Assembly (NCBI RefSeq): GCF_965363235.1
Contig: NC_134844.1
Coordinates: 72,223,497-72,287,496 of the forward strand
Direction of reading: 5' to 3'
DNA length: 64,000 nt
Source of the DNA: Mytilus galloprovincialis
Taxonomy: Eukaryota > Mollusca > Bivalvia > Mytilida > Mytilidae
Shown: piece by piece, positions 35,701 through 50,700 of the stretch
Position numbering within the stretch: position 1 is the first letter of the stretch
Layout of the letters: every line of letters starts with the position of its first letter
Program-made: the position numbers and the translations under genes
The notes under the pieces: generated by a model
Told to the model about the DNA's origin: nothing
Seen by the model: the letters and a program-made list of their open reading frames with translations, nothing else
The model's database searches: none

Positions 35701-38700
35701 TTTAGTTTAATATAGAAATTTGCATTGAAAATAAACTAAAACATATCTGACTGTTTTATTTGATGACATCTATCTGTGATGCCTGTGTTTTGTTAGAATA
35801 AAGAGTTCAAAGATTAGTGTTTCCCCTATCACACAGTGGTAACTCCAATGAAAAAGGGCACCTAGAGCATGCAAAAGATTAACAAAAGGGCACATAAACT
35901 ATGCTTAGAATCAAAGAAAGGGAAATGCATGGTTATATTGCATTGGTAAAGTATGGACCGACAGTTGTTGATGGAATCAGAGCTCAAGACAGCAATCAAT
36001 AAAAGTGTTATGTTTTAAAACATTTTAAGTTTTTAAATTTCCCGCCTGTATTTCTATTTAAAAGGTCCCTGTAAATATGCCATTCATGGCACTATTATCG
36101 TTTATGAATATATACTGTAACGTGTACATATATTGGATAATTTTTAAGGTTAAGGTTAAACTTCATATGGAGGTGCTCCTAATTAAAGGAGGCTTATACT
36201 AAGAAAAATAAGTTTACTTCCGTTTTATTGGTTTACTGTTTTGGAATACATTTATACAAGGAAATTAATCGAAGGACCAGTTTAAAATCTTTTCACAAAA
36301 TGACGTCTTGTCAAAATCAAAACATTCAAAGAATTTAGTGTTTCCATCAGTTTTGTTTATTAAACAGTGAAACGATAAAGATTTATAATAAAGCAGGTGA
36401 AATTGACAATCGGGGGTACTGAGAAATGCTTGCAAACTTTTTGTTTAAAATTTTTTACAAGTTTACATTTTTGAAAGATTTAGTTTTCATATATGATTTG
36501 ATCTTTTAAAAGTTCAATCCGGATTGAGGAGAATTATAATATCGAAATAAATATCATCAAGTGAAAATAATAAAGAAGAAATAAGAAGAGAAACACACCC
36601 AAGCCAATTCTCGATTTTATACATCGACCTTCCCTACGGAAACGAAAGAAATTCTGGAAATAAAAAAAAAGCGTACGGTAAAAATGTTGATTTTTTAACC
36701 CCCTCCCACAGGCACTTGTTTCTGTCAATGTGGGGTTTACTATCCATACCAGTACAAAAAAAAACACAAGGTAGCTAACGGAAATTTTCAATGTGTTCGC
36801 TTCAACCAATATTTTTTTAATTTCCCTTGATTTTTTCACAAATAAAAGTACACCAGTCTGTCGGTAATTGATTTATCTTTACAATGAAACAACTTTCACG
36901 TACCTTGAGAATACCCCTCAAACAGAATAACACACTTCAGATGAGAATTATTGACCTTTTTCCAGACCATTGAATTTGTAAGGACTTAACTTCCGGTTAA
37001 CTTAGGAAGTTAATATTACTGTGTAATCCCATTGGTCACATTTTTCTGGTTACTGGTAACTAGTATAAATAAACAGGTAACCAGATGAATTAAACCAATG
37101 GGATTGCACAGTTATATTAACTTCCTAAGTTTACCGGAAGTTAAGTCCTTACAAATTCAATGGTCTGGAAAAAGGTCAATAATTCTCATCTGAAGTGTGT
37201 TATTCTGTTTGAGGGGTATTCTCAAGGTACGTGAAAGTTGTTTCATTGTAAAGATTAATCAATTACCGACAGACTGGTGTACTTTTATTTGTGAAAAAAT
37301 CAAGGGAAATTAAAAAAATATTGGTTGAAGCGAACACATTGAAAATTTCCGTTAGCTACCTTGTGTTTTTTTTTTGTACTGGTACGGATAGTAAACCCCA
37401 CATTGACAGAAACAAGTGCCTGTGCCCCCTCCCCCCAAGTGTACGTTTTGTACACTTTGGAAAATGGTTGACAATTATGGATGACCCCAAAGATGATTGT
37501 CCAAATAATTAACATGCTTTTCATCCGGTCATACAGACATCGCAGCATTGTCCATGATTTGTGATTAACGCTTTTATATTACTTTATCGTTCTAACAAAC
37601 AGCCGTTTCGGTGCGAGAATTGGGTTGTTTCTTTCTCCTGTTTTTATGCTCAAAATATCGTTTGTTTTATTCGTATGTTTTGGTTTTTTTTTTTATTTTG
37701 TGGTTTTAACTTAGTACATTGTTGTTATTTTGTTGTTTTTTTTGTCGGAAGGGGTTTGTACATTTGGTATTTTAAGACACAAATTGAAAACTGTGATAAT
37801 GCTTAATAAAAGTGCATCATCGTGTTAAATAATTTTTAGGTTATTATTAAATATGAATTTAAATTTAAGCCTGATATATGGACAAAGATTTAAAGAAAAA
37901 CTATTCTGCACGGGATATCCTGTAAAACAATATCATATATAAAATTTAAAAAAGAAGTGACCCGTTAAAACAATTCTTCTGTAGTGAAATACTAAATTAA
38001 TTTATGGTGATTTTATAGCTAGAAATAGTACCATTTTACTACGCTGTAATTGAATAAGCGCCTGTTTAGACGTATCTTATCTTTTATACCTGTCCATGAA
38101 CTTCAGAGCTCATTTACTATACACGTGCTTAGTGCTTATAATGTATTCTTAATTGGCAGATCATATTGTTATCAATATAAAAGGAACACCTTTCAAAAGA
38201 AATAGGATGGACGATCATAGATTACTGACGGTTTTTTTTCCAAACCGAGTTCAGGCTTTTGCACACTTTCGGTTTGTTTGTATATATATTATTAGGTCAA
38301 TTTTTAGCTGTTGGTATTTTAGAGTTTAAAAGATCATTTTTGAATTATAAAATCTTTATACATAAAGCGTGTGTAAAGCAATACAGTGAAAGGTGTAATC
38401 CAAAACAAGTTTTCCCTTTTGTTTTATTCTATGCTGTCATGATAAAATGAATGCCATTTTCTTGGTACATATCGCTTTTAGATTGATTAACGGGTTACTG
38501 CGTCCAGCGGCAGATATTTCATGCATTTTCGTAACGAGAATAGAAAGCAATAAATCTAAAAAGTTGGCTCTGCAAAGTAGTTTGAACGGAATGAAGGGTG
38601 GAGATTGTTAACTGTCAGAAATAATTTCGGCCCTCAAAGATTTGTTCCAAGGATTTTTGCGCACACGAAAAATCATCTAACATTACTTCCCTATCGCGAA

Positions 38701-41700
38701 CCTGCAGTCGTGTCTGTATATTCAAACACCCATCCTTGTGAGGAAGGTCCTTTAAACTGGTACGAATTTATATATCCCTGGTAATCTTGAGGTTTTCATT
38801 TTTAAACCATATACAATTTTGAAACTGGTTTAAATTGTTTAAAGAAAATAAGCATCTGTATCTATCAACGGGGCATTGGCTGTCAAAGGAGTAGGTCCGG
38901 TAAGGACCGATTTTGGCCTCAAATTTCAGGTTTATCTGACGAAAGATGTTGACCACTTTTTAATCACTTAAGTGTCTATTTAATTTGATTCAAATAATTT
39001 ATGTGAAAGATCTTAACTAATTTAGTCATTAAAATCGCTCCCATTAAAGCTCAAATATGAAAAATCTACCAAATATGCTGAAAAATGTCACTTTTAAGAT
39101 GGTTTTTGTCAAAAATGAAAGTGGCCGCATCCGTGTTCATCCTCAACCTTGTTATGTATTATCATCAAATACAACTTACATTTAAATATTTTGGATGAAC
39201 ACGAATGCGGCCACTTTCGTTTTACACGGAAACCGTCTAAAATTTAACCAAAATGCTAGAATTGTGAAGATTTCAGTAATTGACTTAATGGAGCTAGTAC
39301 TCGATATATGTACATAGTATTGTCAAAAAGCGGACATGTAGCGGAAGCATTCTACCGTCCAATAAATAACTAAAAGTATACCTTTTAACAATTTTGTAAA
39401 ACTGCTATATTTTGGGGCCAAAAAGGGGTCTTACTGGACCTACTCCTTTATGTTTACCGATTTGACTCAAATTCTCACATTTGATCGATAACATATACTA
39501 TAAAAAAGGTATACTAGTATCCAAATTATAAAAAGTTATATGCTAGTGGTATTACCTAGAAGCCACTGCTTCGTACTTAACATGCATAATTTAAATTATG
39601 CAGTTGTTTATTATATATTAATTTCCAGATGATAGAATTGTGTAACTCGTGTTAACACTTTCGGAGTTATTGAGTTGGTTCAGATCATTTAAGCTATTCG
39701 GTTCAGGCACTTTAAATTTGGTGTTTTGCTCTCAAACATTAAAATAATAGTTTTGTGTTTCCAAATAAACTCATTTTAGATATAACAGAATCAATACCAT
39801 TTGGTACGCCAGACGCACGTTTCGTCTTCAAAGGACTTACTAGTGACGCTTGAATCCAAAGGGTAAAAAAGGCCAAATAAAGTTCGAAGTGGAAGAGCAT
39901 TCAGAACCCAAATTTCGAAACATTTGTCCAAATAAAGCTTAGGCAATATTTTTCTAGATTAAAAAGTCCTTACTTACTAGTATTTGAGAGAGAAAAATTC
40001 CAAACTTGGGGTTGGAGAATCTGACAATGTTAAATCAAGAAACACTATACAGATATCTTGTCATTTTTTAAGTATGGGATGTTCATAATATTTGAAGAAA
40101 AAATATTCTGACACTCTAGCATTTTCAGAAGTCCATAATTTTTTAACACTGACCAATATTTAAATTATTATTTCATGTCAAAATTGATCTCCTTCAGCAT
40201 TTCTACAGAAATACCCTCTCTTTCTATATATAGTTATAAGGACTTTGACCGAGTCATGTGTGACTTGTTGGTCTCCTCGACACCAAAGACGTCGACCCCA
40301 AAACTGATGAATCGTCGTCCTTCTGGTCATCTTCGTAAATTTTCATTTTGCTGGTAAGATTTAAAGTGATTTGGCGTACTTTGATATGTACGGGATATAT
40401 AAATACGCTATTACATCAAGGAAAAAAGGGTTAAATAAATTTAAGAATGAAAATGGGGAACGTGTCAAAGAGACAACAACCCGACCATATAGTGCAGAAA
40501 ACAAATATAAACTCGTTTATAAATATTAAGCGGGGATATTGCAAGGTAAAATGTATGTCGGTCCCATATCTGTCGTACCCTGTGTCTGCATTGGCATTCA
40601 AAATTACCAATCACACATGTTACTAGTATTAGAGCACTGGATTGAAGTATATGTTGAAGTCACTTTTGTGTTCTGTGTTTGATTGACAAGTTGAACAGGT
40701 AAGAAACGAATCTGATAACTGAGGTAGCTTCAAAAGAAACAAATCATCATTTGAACTTTTGCCCATATTTTCTGCTATCAGCATGTCAGCATGCAGCATT
40801 TGGAGATTAATTTATGGAGGCAGTATTACGTTTAACGCTTTATGAAATTGGATGCCAAATTAATTACTTTTGTGAAAGAAATGTAACAGGTGCAATTTGA
40901 ATAGTATATCAAATCCTCAAATGAAACAAGGATTCGATCTGATATTGTTTTGATACAATTAGTTCTAAACGATCTTCAGAACTATTAGATAGTAATCTGT
41001 CACAGTTTGATCGTAGAATTGCCAAAATTGTAAAAACTGTTATATCATATATGTTAAAACTGTCAAATCTATCTTGCTTAAAACTGGGGGTTTTTTCTTG
41101 GGTAGAATATCCTACGGAAATAGAGTAGAACTGTCTACATAAGTAGGTTAGACCTGTCAATATAAATATAAAAAAGAAGATGTGGTATGTTTGCCAATGA
41201 GACAACTATCCACAAGAGACCAAAATGACACAGATATTAACAACTATAGGTCACCGTACGGCCTTCAACAATGAGCAAAGCCCATCCGCATAGTCAGCTA
41301 TAAGAGGCCCAGATATGACAATGTAAAACAATTCAAACGAGAAAACTAACGGCCTTATATGTATAAAAAAAAAATGGAACGAAAAACAAATATGTAACAC
41401 ATAAACAAACGGCAACCACTGAATTACAGGCTCCTGACTTGGGACAGGCACATACATAAATAATGTGGCGGGGTTATACATGTTAGCGGGATCCCAACCC
41501 TCCCCCTAACCTGGGACAGTGGTATTATAACAGTACAACATAAGAACGAACTATAAAAATCAGTTGAAAAAGGCTTAACTCATCAGATGGACAAAAATAA
41601 AAGTGGACGTGGCCGGGTACTTGTACATCCCAACAACAAAAAGACACTAGGAACAGATCTGAGAGTACTCGCAGTTATCTGAAATCTAGTTCAAAGCCAC

Positions 41701-44700
41701 TAACAACTAATAAAAAAAATCATGCATCTAAGACTAAACTGAGACAGCGACCTTACGACAAAAACAAACAATGGCATCTAGAGGATAACATGCAGTTTCC
41801 AAAACTAGTCAGGTGTTTAAAACATGTCAACTTATCGTCTTAAATCTGTAATGAAATTAACCGAACCAATCAAGCATTTGCCGTCAACACCCAATCTCAA
41901 AATAAAGAAAAATAGTAAGACATGACATATGACAAATATGGAAGAGGCTGACGGGCACATCAAAGTTTGGCGGTATAAAACTAGTAGGAATCTGTTATGG
42001 AGAAGAAATGTCCTCAACTATTGTCCTATTGTGTAGAGTAAAAAATGTTTTGTCATAAACTGTTTCAAATGAGTAAGAAGAACCACAGTCTCTAAAACCA
42101 AGAACAGTTCTCCCAACAGATGGTCCCAGGTAGATTTATAAAATCGTTATTGATTTGACCAAAACTGCTTTGAATCGTGCACCACTGATAAGTCTTTTAT
42201 AGCAATGACGGACATCTTGCTGCTGCGAGTTGCACAATAAAAAACATAATCCTGGTATTTTATATAATATAAAAAAGAAAATGTGGTATGATTGCCAATG
42301 AGACAACTCTCCACAAGAGAACAAAATAACACAAAAATTAACCACTATAGGTCACAGTATGGCCTTCAACAATGAGCAAAGCATATACCGCATAGTCAGC
42401 TCTAAAAGGACCCGAAATGACAATGTAAAACAATTCAAATAAAAAAAAAAAATATAAGTTCTTACAAAAACTTGGTGTATAATTTGGATGTCACATCCCA
42501 TAGGGTGTCGTCAGGACAGTGGTCAACACTAAAAGCGACATTGATGGGGTCGTGTATCTATACATTTTCTGTTCACAAAAAGTGCAAATAATTCAAAACA
42601 CTAATGGGGTTTTTTTTCGACTCCAGGTACAGAATGACCATTGCCAAGTTTGTTGAATTATTTTTCAGGGCTCCTCAACTTCATTTAATTTGTTAACTCG
42701 GATTAAATTTTTTGCTCACAGCAATACGGCTTTTGGTGGAAATCCTACACCAGAAATGCTTGCAGAGGATAAATTTCATCTTAGCACAAAGGGAATTGCT
42801 CAGTTAGCTAACAATATTAAACCAGCCATTCACTCAACACTGGGTGTTCCATTACATACCCGACAAGATCGTAGTCGCTCTCGTATCAACAGAGGACGTG
42901 GTAGAGGTTCCAGAGGCAGAGGTCGTGGAAGACAATCATCTCCATCCTAACATTTATTACTTATTCATACAATAGAATTTCAATACTGATTTTGTCAATC
43001 AAAGCAATATTGTATTTTTTTTGTATATGTAACATTATATTTTACAAAAGAATCAAAGGTCATAGATATATACATATATATAGAACCTTATCATTTTTTT
43101 CAATTTCAATTTTGTCTATTCTTAAACGATAGACAAGTTTAATTATATCATTTTCTTTTGTTAGTATACTTATTTTTTTAATCAAAGGTTAGAATATAAT
43201 AACCTATATGTCATTTTCAAATTTGAAAAATTGTTTTTGGAATGTTGGGGGACTCATTGCAAAGGGCTATGACAAAACGTGTGACCCCTTGTTCATTAAG
43301 TCAATAAACAAATATGAAATTGTTTGTTTGGCTGAGACCAGTGGCGGATCCAGGTGGGTTCCGGGGGTTGGAACCCTCCCTTTTTTTGGACGATCAATGC
43401 ATTTGAACGGGAGCATATAGTTGGAACTCCCCCCCCCTTTTTTTTTTACTCTGGGTTGGGAACCCCCTTTCAAAATGGCTGGATCCGCCACTGGAGACCC
43501 ATTTAGGATATCACTCAACATTAAAAACAAATTGGGTCATTCCACTATCATCCTATCTGTAGACAAGTGATTAAGTATAATAATAGATGTTTTGGTGGCA
43601 TTGCAATATTATGAAAACCACATGTAAAAGATGATGTTAAAATAGTGAAAAACACTAATGCTGATTATCAGTGGGTGGAATTAAATAAAAACTTTTTTGG
43701 TCTTCAAAAAGACCTGTTTATATGTGTGGTATATTTTCCACCTAGTTTATCCTCTTATACTAAGGATCTTGATGTAAATATTTTGGATTGCATACAAAAA
43801 GATATTACAGATACATTTGGAGATGCCAATTTTTTTCTTTGTGGCGATTTTAATGCAAGAACAGGAACAAGCCCTGATTATATCATGCATGACGATAATA
43901 AATTCTTTGTTTAAATCATATCCTACAGACAAAATTATTACAGAACGTAACAATAAGGGTGTAAAATTAGATACAAGAGAAAGGAATTATTAGATTTTTG
44001 TATTTCACATTAATTGAGAGTACTTAATGGAAGGACACTTGGTGATTTACAAGGCAATTATACATGTTTTACACCAAACGGTGAAAGTGTTGTTGACTAT
44101 GCTATCGTGTCCGAGGGTGCCCCGAAAAGTATTTTATATTTTAGAATATTAGATTATATACCTACAATGTCAGACAGCCATTGTAGATTAGAATGGGCAT
44201 TGTCTGCTAATTATTGTATAGAAACTCCTATTTCACAGGAGCATTGCAATGTCTCTCCAATACCAGTAAGGTATATTTGGTCAGAAGATTCTGAGCTTTT
44301 ATTTCAAGAAGCATTATTATCATTACAAACAGACATAACTCATTTTTTAGATAAACCTATAGTAAATACAATCACAAATGTTAATGCTGCGTCCACTAAA
44401 TTGGCTAATATTTTCACTCATGCAGCAGATATCTAACTTAAAAAAAGCTAAAAAAAAAAAAAAATAAAAAAAATAAACTACAGCTAAGTACAAAAAATGG
44501 TTGGATAAGGATCTGCAAACTATGAGACAAAATTTGATGAATTATGGAAAAGTTTTTACAAAATATCCCAAAGATCCATATGTAAAAAAGACATTTTTAC
44601 AAACTCTATCGTGAATACAACAAAAGTAGAAAAATAAAGCAAAAAACTTACAAAAATAATTTATTACAAGAACTTCATGACAAAAATCCTAGATTATACT

Positions 44701-47700
44701 GGAAAATTTTAAGTAATTTACAAGAAAAACACACAGATACAAATGAAAACTGCATTACACCTTCTATGTGGTTAAAGCACTTTCAAGGATTGAATGAAGG
44801 AAAAGAACACTTTCTTTCAAGAATAAATGAACTTGAAGGAAAACTAAAAAGTTTGGAAAATGTAAAATGTTTCAACGAGCTTGATTTTCCAATACCTGAG
44901 AGTGAGATTGCAGATGCCATATTAAAGATTAAAAAGAACAAATCTTCAGGTTTGGATAAAATCACAAATAACATGATAATATGTAGTCAGTCAGCTCTCT
45001 TAAAATGATTTAAGAAGCTAGTTAATGCCTGTTTAAGCTCAGGAATATACCCTACCAGCTGGGCAGAGGGTTACATAACACCATTACATAAAGCACATGG
45101 TATTCATGATCCGAACAACTATCGTGGATTGACAATTACAAGCTCGATAGCAAATTATTTAATTGTGTTTTAAATTTTTAATTAAATTTAATATTATAGA
45201 TGAGTGTCAAATTGGTTTTAAAAAGAAAGCAAGAACTTCTGACCATATGTTTGTTTTAAAAACGATTATTTATAAGCATAAGCGGATCCAGGGGGGGGGG
45301 GGGGGCTGGGAGGCCCGCCCCCCCCCCCTTTTCGTGGGAAAAATTTGGTTGATTATATAGGGAATCATTGAAGCATGACTGGAGCGGGCCGCCCCTTAGG
45401 TCAGTCAGCGGGCCCCCCTTAGGAAAAGTTCTGGATCCGCCACTGATAAGTATTGTAAATCAGGTAATGGAAGATTGAATGCCTGCTTTGTTGATTTTCA
45501 AAAAGCATATGATACTGTTATTCACACTGGTATTAAACTGAAACTCTTGGAAATCGTTGTTGGATCTCTATTCTATAACATCATAAAGAATATGTATGAA
45601 TTGAGCAAATCATGTATCAAGATAAATAATAACTTAACAGAAAGTAATGGTGTCAAGCTTGGTGTTAAACAAGGGGATAACCTTAGCCCTAATCTTTTTA
45701 ATATTTTTATTAATGATTTACCAAAATATCTACAGACTATAGATGATACTATAACCTTGAACAACCGTTCGGTTCATTGTTTAATGTATGCAGACGACAT
45801 TATTTTACTATCAAGTTCTCCGGAAGGACTTCAAAAGAAACTTGATATACTTGATTAATACTGTAATGATTGGTGTCTTACTGTAAATACCACAAAAAAA
45901 ACCAAAAGTATTAATATTTAACAAGGCAGGCAAACATATCCATCATATATTAAAAATTAAAAATGTGTTGCTTGAATGTGTAAATAGATACAAATATCTT
46001 GGTATTCACTTTTGTGCATCAGGATAATTTTCCTTTGCGCAAGAAGAACTGTATAAAAAAGCCTTAAAAGCATACTTCAAATTATCAAAAGATTTATTGT
46101 CACTGAATCCTTCTGTTAAAACTAGTATGCATGTTTTTGATCATACAATTAAACCAATTCTATTATATGGTTGTGAGGTGTGGGGAATGTTTAGTTCATT
46201 CCCATCTAAATTTAGGAATGGCTTGTTAACCTTTCATTAAATTTATGATCAATGTCAAGAAGAAAAACTGCATTTAAAGTTCTGTAAATATATTCTTGGT
46301 GTCCACTCAAAGGCAACAAATATAGCTGTTTTATCTGAATTAGGCAGACTTCCTTTATATTTCAATATTGTGAAAGCTATGGTTATATTCTATAACAGGT
46401 TAATAACAAATCAGTTTATATCTCCACTGCTAGATAGTGCTTTTTATGAATCAACATTTTTATCTGATGCAAAAAAAAAAAAAAAACTTCATGGTATGGT
46501 AGTTTCAATGTAGTTTCAATGTGATATAAAAAATTATTAAGTCTGCTAACCCAATGAACATCCAAAACATACTAAATGTAAATAGTAAGTTTCTAAAGAA
46601 TTGTTTTTTTACAAGAATGGGAGCAGACATTACAAGTACATACTGGTAGTAAACTATGCTCTTATGTACTTTTTAAAAATAATTTTGTCTGTGAAAAATA
46701 TTTATCTGAAATCCACAATGTTGATATTAGAAAAACTCTGACAAGGCTGCGTGTTTCAGCACACTCCCTAAAGATTGAAAAGGGAAGGTATCAGGGTATT
46801 CCTCGATACGATAGAACTTGTCCCACATACTCAAGTTTTGAAGTTGAAAATGCCACGAGTTACATTTTCTTCTTAATTGTACTTCATTAAATAATGAGAG
46901 AAGTAAATTAATACTTTGTGCTTGGAAATAGTGTGCTAATTTTGATATGTTGACAATTAAAGACCAGCTTATTTTGTAAATGAGAAATGAGAACAGGGAT
47001 GTCTTGATTGAAATGTGTGATTTTATAAAACAAAATGAAAAATACTCATGATTCATACCATTGCTTGTGTTTTTGTGTATTCTCTTTTTTCTCTCAGAGC
47101 ATTGGGACAGGTTGTACTAGAGGCTCAACCAAATCAAAATATTTTTACACAGAAATTTTTCACAATATATTACTATGTCCTTTAAGCACCTGCCCATGGT
47201 GGCTCCTGTATTTGGATAACTACATATCTTATTTATGTGCTTCATCCACAAGGAGGACCCTCATATAGTAATTCTTTTTTAAGGATTAGTTTATGCTTTT
47301 GTTGTAAAATGTTTGAATTTTCAGATTTCTGTGAAGAAGCTTGAGTGTCCTTTAAGCACCTGTCCTTGGTGACTCCTGCATATGAACAACACTACTATTT
47401 TCTCATATGCATCAGCCACGAGGAAGGACTTAACTCGAAGGTTTTTTTTTCTATCATCATAATGGATGTGATGTTGCTTCTGGTGCATCGTCAATAATCA
47501 CTAAACATACGTACAGGTTTTGATATGTGACTACATGTATTATTAACTCAATTTATATTTCATTTTTGTCAAACGTATTTCTATTTTTATTTTTGTTTAT
47601 TGTCTATTACAATTGTGTGATAAAAAAAACAATGTACTAATTATGCCTGTAATGCATCCACTATTGGAAATAAAATATATCTTATATCTTATATATGATT

Positions 47701-50700
47701 TGACCTCATAACGGCTATGATTTTGACGCCACTGCTGAGTCTCGTGCCTACAAAATGTGCATCAGTTTTCTTACTCATAAGCTAGGTATCGTTCATGACT
47801 TTTTCGTACTTGAAAAGGGCAACTGATGCAAAACAATTAAACCTTCAAAATGTTACATGATGTGTGTGCTCAATACAGAGGTGTATCGTGTAAACATCGT
47901 ATTAGTATTTTTTCACAATCTGCACGTCATGCGCAGTTGGATATTGCATAATTTAAAAATATACTTTATATGCATTTGCTTGATATCAATTTTGTGTCTT
48001 GTACATAGAGCCTACATTTTGAATTAATTGTTAACAGTTCCTCTGACATGACACTGGATGAAATATTTGCCACTGGACGTTAAGCTAGAAACAATCAATC
48101 AATATATTATATATGTAGGACTCAAATCCATGGCGGGTTTTAAATCTATGGCAGATTCCTAATCTATGGTAAATATTTTATGGTTGACATTACAATTTGG
48201 TTGACCATTAGGGAATTTTTATTTCACAAATGCTTATAGACATGCTCCGACCGGTTGTCGTACATTTGAAGTTATTTAAGACAAGTGAATACTTGTATAT
48301 GTACTTCCTTGTTTTACGTTTGCACAAAATCTGCCATAGATTTGGTAACAACAAAAATCCGCCATAGATTAGGAAATTCCATAACTCGCCATAGATTAGG
48401 GTTTAAAAAATCTGCCATAGATTTGGAAATTCCATAACTCGCCATAGATTAGGGTTTAAAAAATCTGTCATAGATTAGGAAATTCCATAACTCGCCATAG
48501 ATTAGGGTTTAAAAAATCTGCCATAGATTTGGAAATTCCATAACTCGCCATAGATTTGGAATGGAATGACGTCATATTTACCACAGATTAGGAATCTGCC
48601 ATAGATTTGGAACCCACCATAGATTTGAGTCCTACATATATTTTGGTAAATTTCTTTAAATAATCACTTCAAAAGATTAACATTGGACAGGTACAATAAT
48701 TGTTGATTTACTATCAGTCTATTTTGAACAGGCAAATATTTATGTTAAACATGAAAATAAGTAGATGTGATATGATGATTGCCAAAGAAGCAAATTTCCA
48801 CCACATAGTGATACCAAATGTCTTAGAAGTTATCAGCTAAAGGTCGCCGTACGGGTTTCAAAAATTATCAAAACTCATACCGCTTGGTCAACAGTAAAAG
48901 GCCCAAAATGACAAATATAAACCACATGAAACGCGGAAAAAAGAACCGCCTCATTTATGTACAAGACCGTGTCACCAATGAACGAAAAAAGTTTTTAGAA
49001 AATACAGCAATAAACGAAAACAACTAAGTTACAGACCCCTGACTTGGGACAGGCACATACATAATAACCGTTCTCTTAAAGTTAAAACATTAGTTTTCCA
49101 CTTCGATATCTTTCTTTTTTTTTCATGTACACATGTAGTTGATTATTTGACATTTTTTTTACGTTCAGTGACAATTATTACATGCATATTAAAAAAGAGC
49201 AAATTAACAATTTAACCCCGGGTAGGTTTTGCAAACGGTATGGCTTTTGTCTTGGAATGTCAAAAGAGTAGCATTTCCTCTGTTACCCTATCTCTAGATG
49301 TCAGAAACGTCAGAGAAATGAAGAAGTAGATAATTAAAAGTTATCATTCAAAAAGTAAAATAACAAAAATACCTACGTCCGTGATAAAAGGGCAAACTCG
49401 AAAGCTCAAACAAACCAAGCGAATGGATAACAACTGTTATATTCCTGACTTATGTACAGGCATGCATATTCTTATGAAGGAATAAATTGCTTTGCTGGGT
49501 GCAGCCTGATACGACCACAGAGGTCGATCCCCTGAACAGTTGGGGTAAATTTGGACAAACCATTCAAGCTTGATACTGTCTGAATTTGGATTGTGATCAA
49601 ATTTTTGATATAATATAGATTTCTGACACACAAAAATATGAGGTCAAAGATCTTACAAATCTATTGCGCAACATTGTGCAAGTAGAGGTTTCTTCTTTCC
49701 GCTTGAAACTTTTCAAAAATTTGAGATTTGAAAAATTTGGAAAAAGGTATGAACCCCTTAAATTATTTGGAAAAATTCCCCCCCAAACTCGTTTAATCCC
49801 TCCTTGGAGCAATAACCCCCAAACTCAATAACTCAATTCAAGCCTTTGTAGTATGGAACCATGTAGTACAATTTCAAAGAGATCCATTCACTCAAACACA
49901 AGTTATTGTGAGGAAACTAGAAAATGCTTGTTTTTTACCCTTTTTCGGCCCCTTAATTCAAACATATATATAGTGGATTGGGCAACAGGTTTTGCAAATT
50001 ATATTAGTCCCTTTCCACTTTGTAGAGGCATAAGTCTGCTCTTTTTTTTTCGAAATCAACAAAAGTGTCTTTAACGTGCAAGAGATATGGATCTCTCTTA
50101 ACACGGGTCAGCCATTTATCGTCCCCTTTTTGGCCTCTTATTCCTGCAAGGTTGGGGAAATTACCCCCAAAATGAATCCCAACCATTCTACCTTTGGTAT
50201 TACACACTGTGGTATGATTTCAGAGCAATCAAAATACTTATACACTAGTTATTATACTGAAACTAGAAAACTACTTGTTTTGGCCCCCTTAACTAATTCC
50301 GAAACGGTTGAGACCATCATCCCCAACATCAATCCCAACCTTTCTTTTGAGGTATTGAACCTTTTTAAAAAAATTCATAGAGATCAATTCGCTTAAACTA
50401 TAAAGTTATTGTCCGAAAACCAAATGTGTATTCGGACGACGACGACGACGACGACATCATACCATTATACGATCCCAAATTTTTTTTGCGGTCGTATAAA
50501 AATGAAAGTTTAGCACGTATGAGGTACTCAGACTAATTAAAAGTGAAGAAATCCCCCCCCCCTTTATTGTTTTATCTATATAATGACTTGCGAGCAGCGC
50601 ATGCATGCACTTATTTTGTATTCTTCAAAGTAAGCTAGAGCTTTTACAACGATACATGAATATCATCAATCTTTTACAGGCTAATCCAGAAAAACGCTTC

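Larger units (their letters stand above)
42650..47695 (+). mobile_element. Decayed non-LTR retrotransposon (LINE)
   Basis: Reading left to right: an esterase-like end with an Arg/Gly tail (42690-42950), endonuclease pieces (43208-44436), reverse transcriptase pieces with the YADD motif (about 44766-45858), a C-terminal region (45960-47040), then a 3' UTR ending in AATAAAATATATCTTATATC repeats. Frameshifts, stops and two inserted MITEs break it into about eight frames. The order and motifs suggest a CR1/L2- or I-like lineage; I cannot choose between them. It is in intron 1 of the PLAC-like gene, opposite to its transcription. Confidence 0.9.

Noticed and set aside
36534..37512. Two frames starting with the same 20 or so residues on opposite strands
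   Set aside because: They are the two arms of one inverted repeat (36709-37421), not genes.
40175..40357. 60-codon plus-strand frame with Ser/Pro/Lys-rich end
   Set aside because: No domain, no convincing splice sites, isolated in an intron of the PLAC-like gene.
41251..42345. Several short minus-strand frames
   Set aside because: All fall in dispersed repeat B copies and recur wherever that repeat does.
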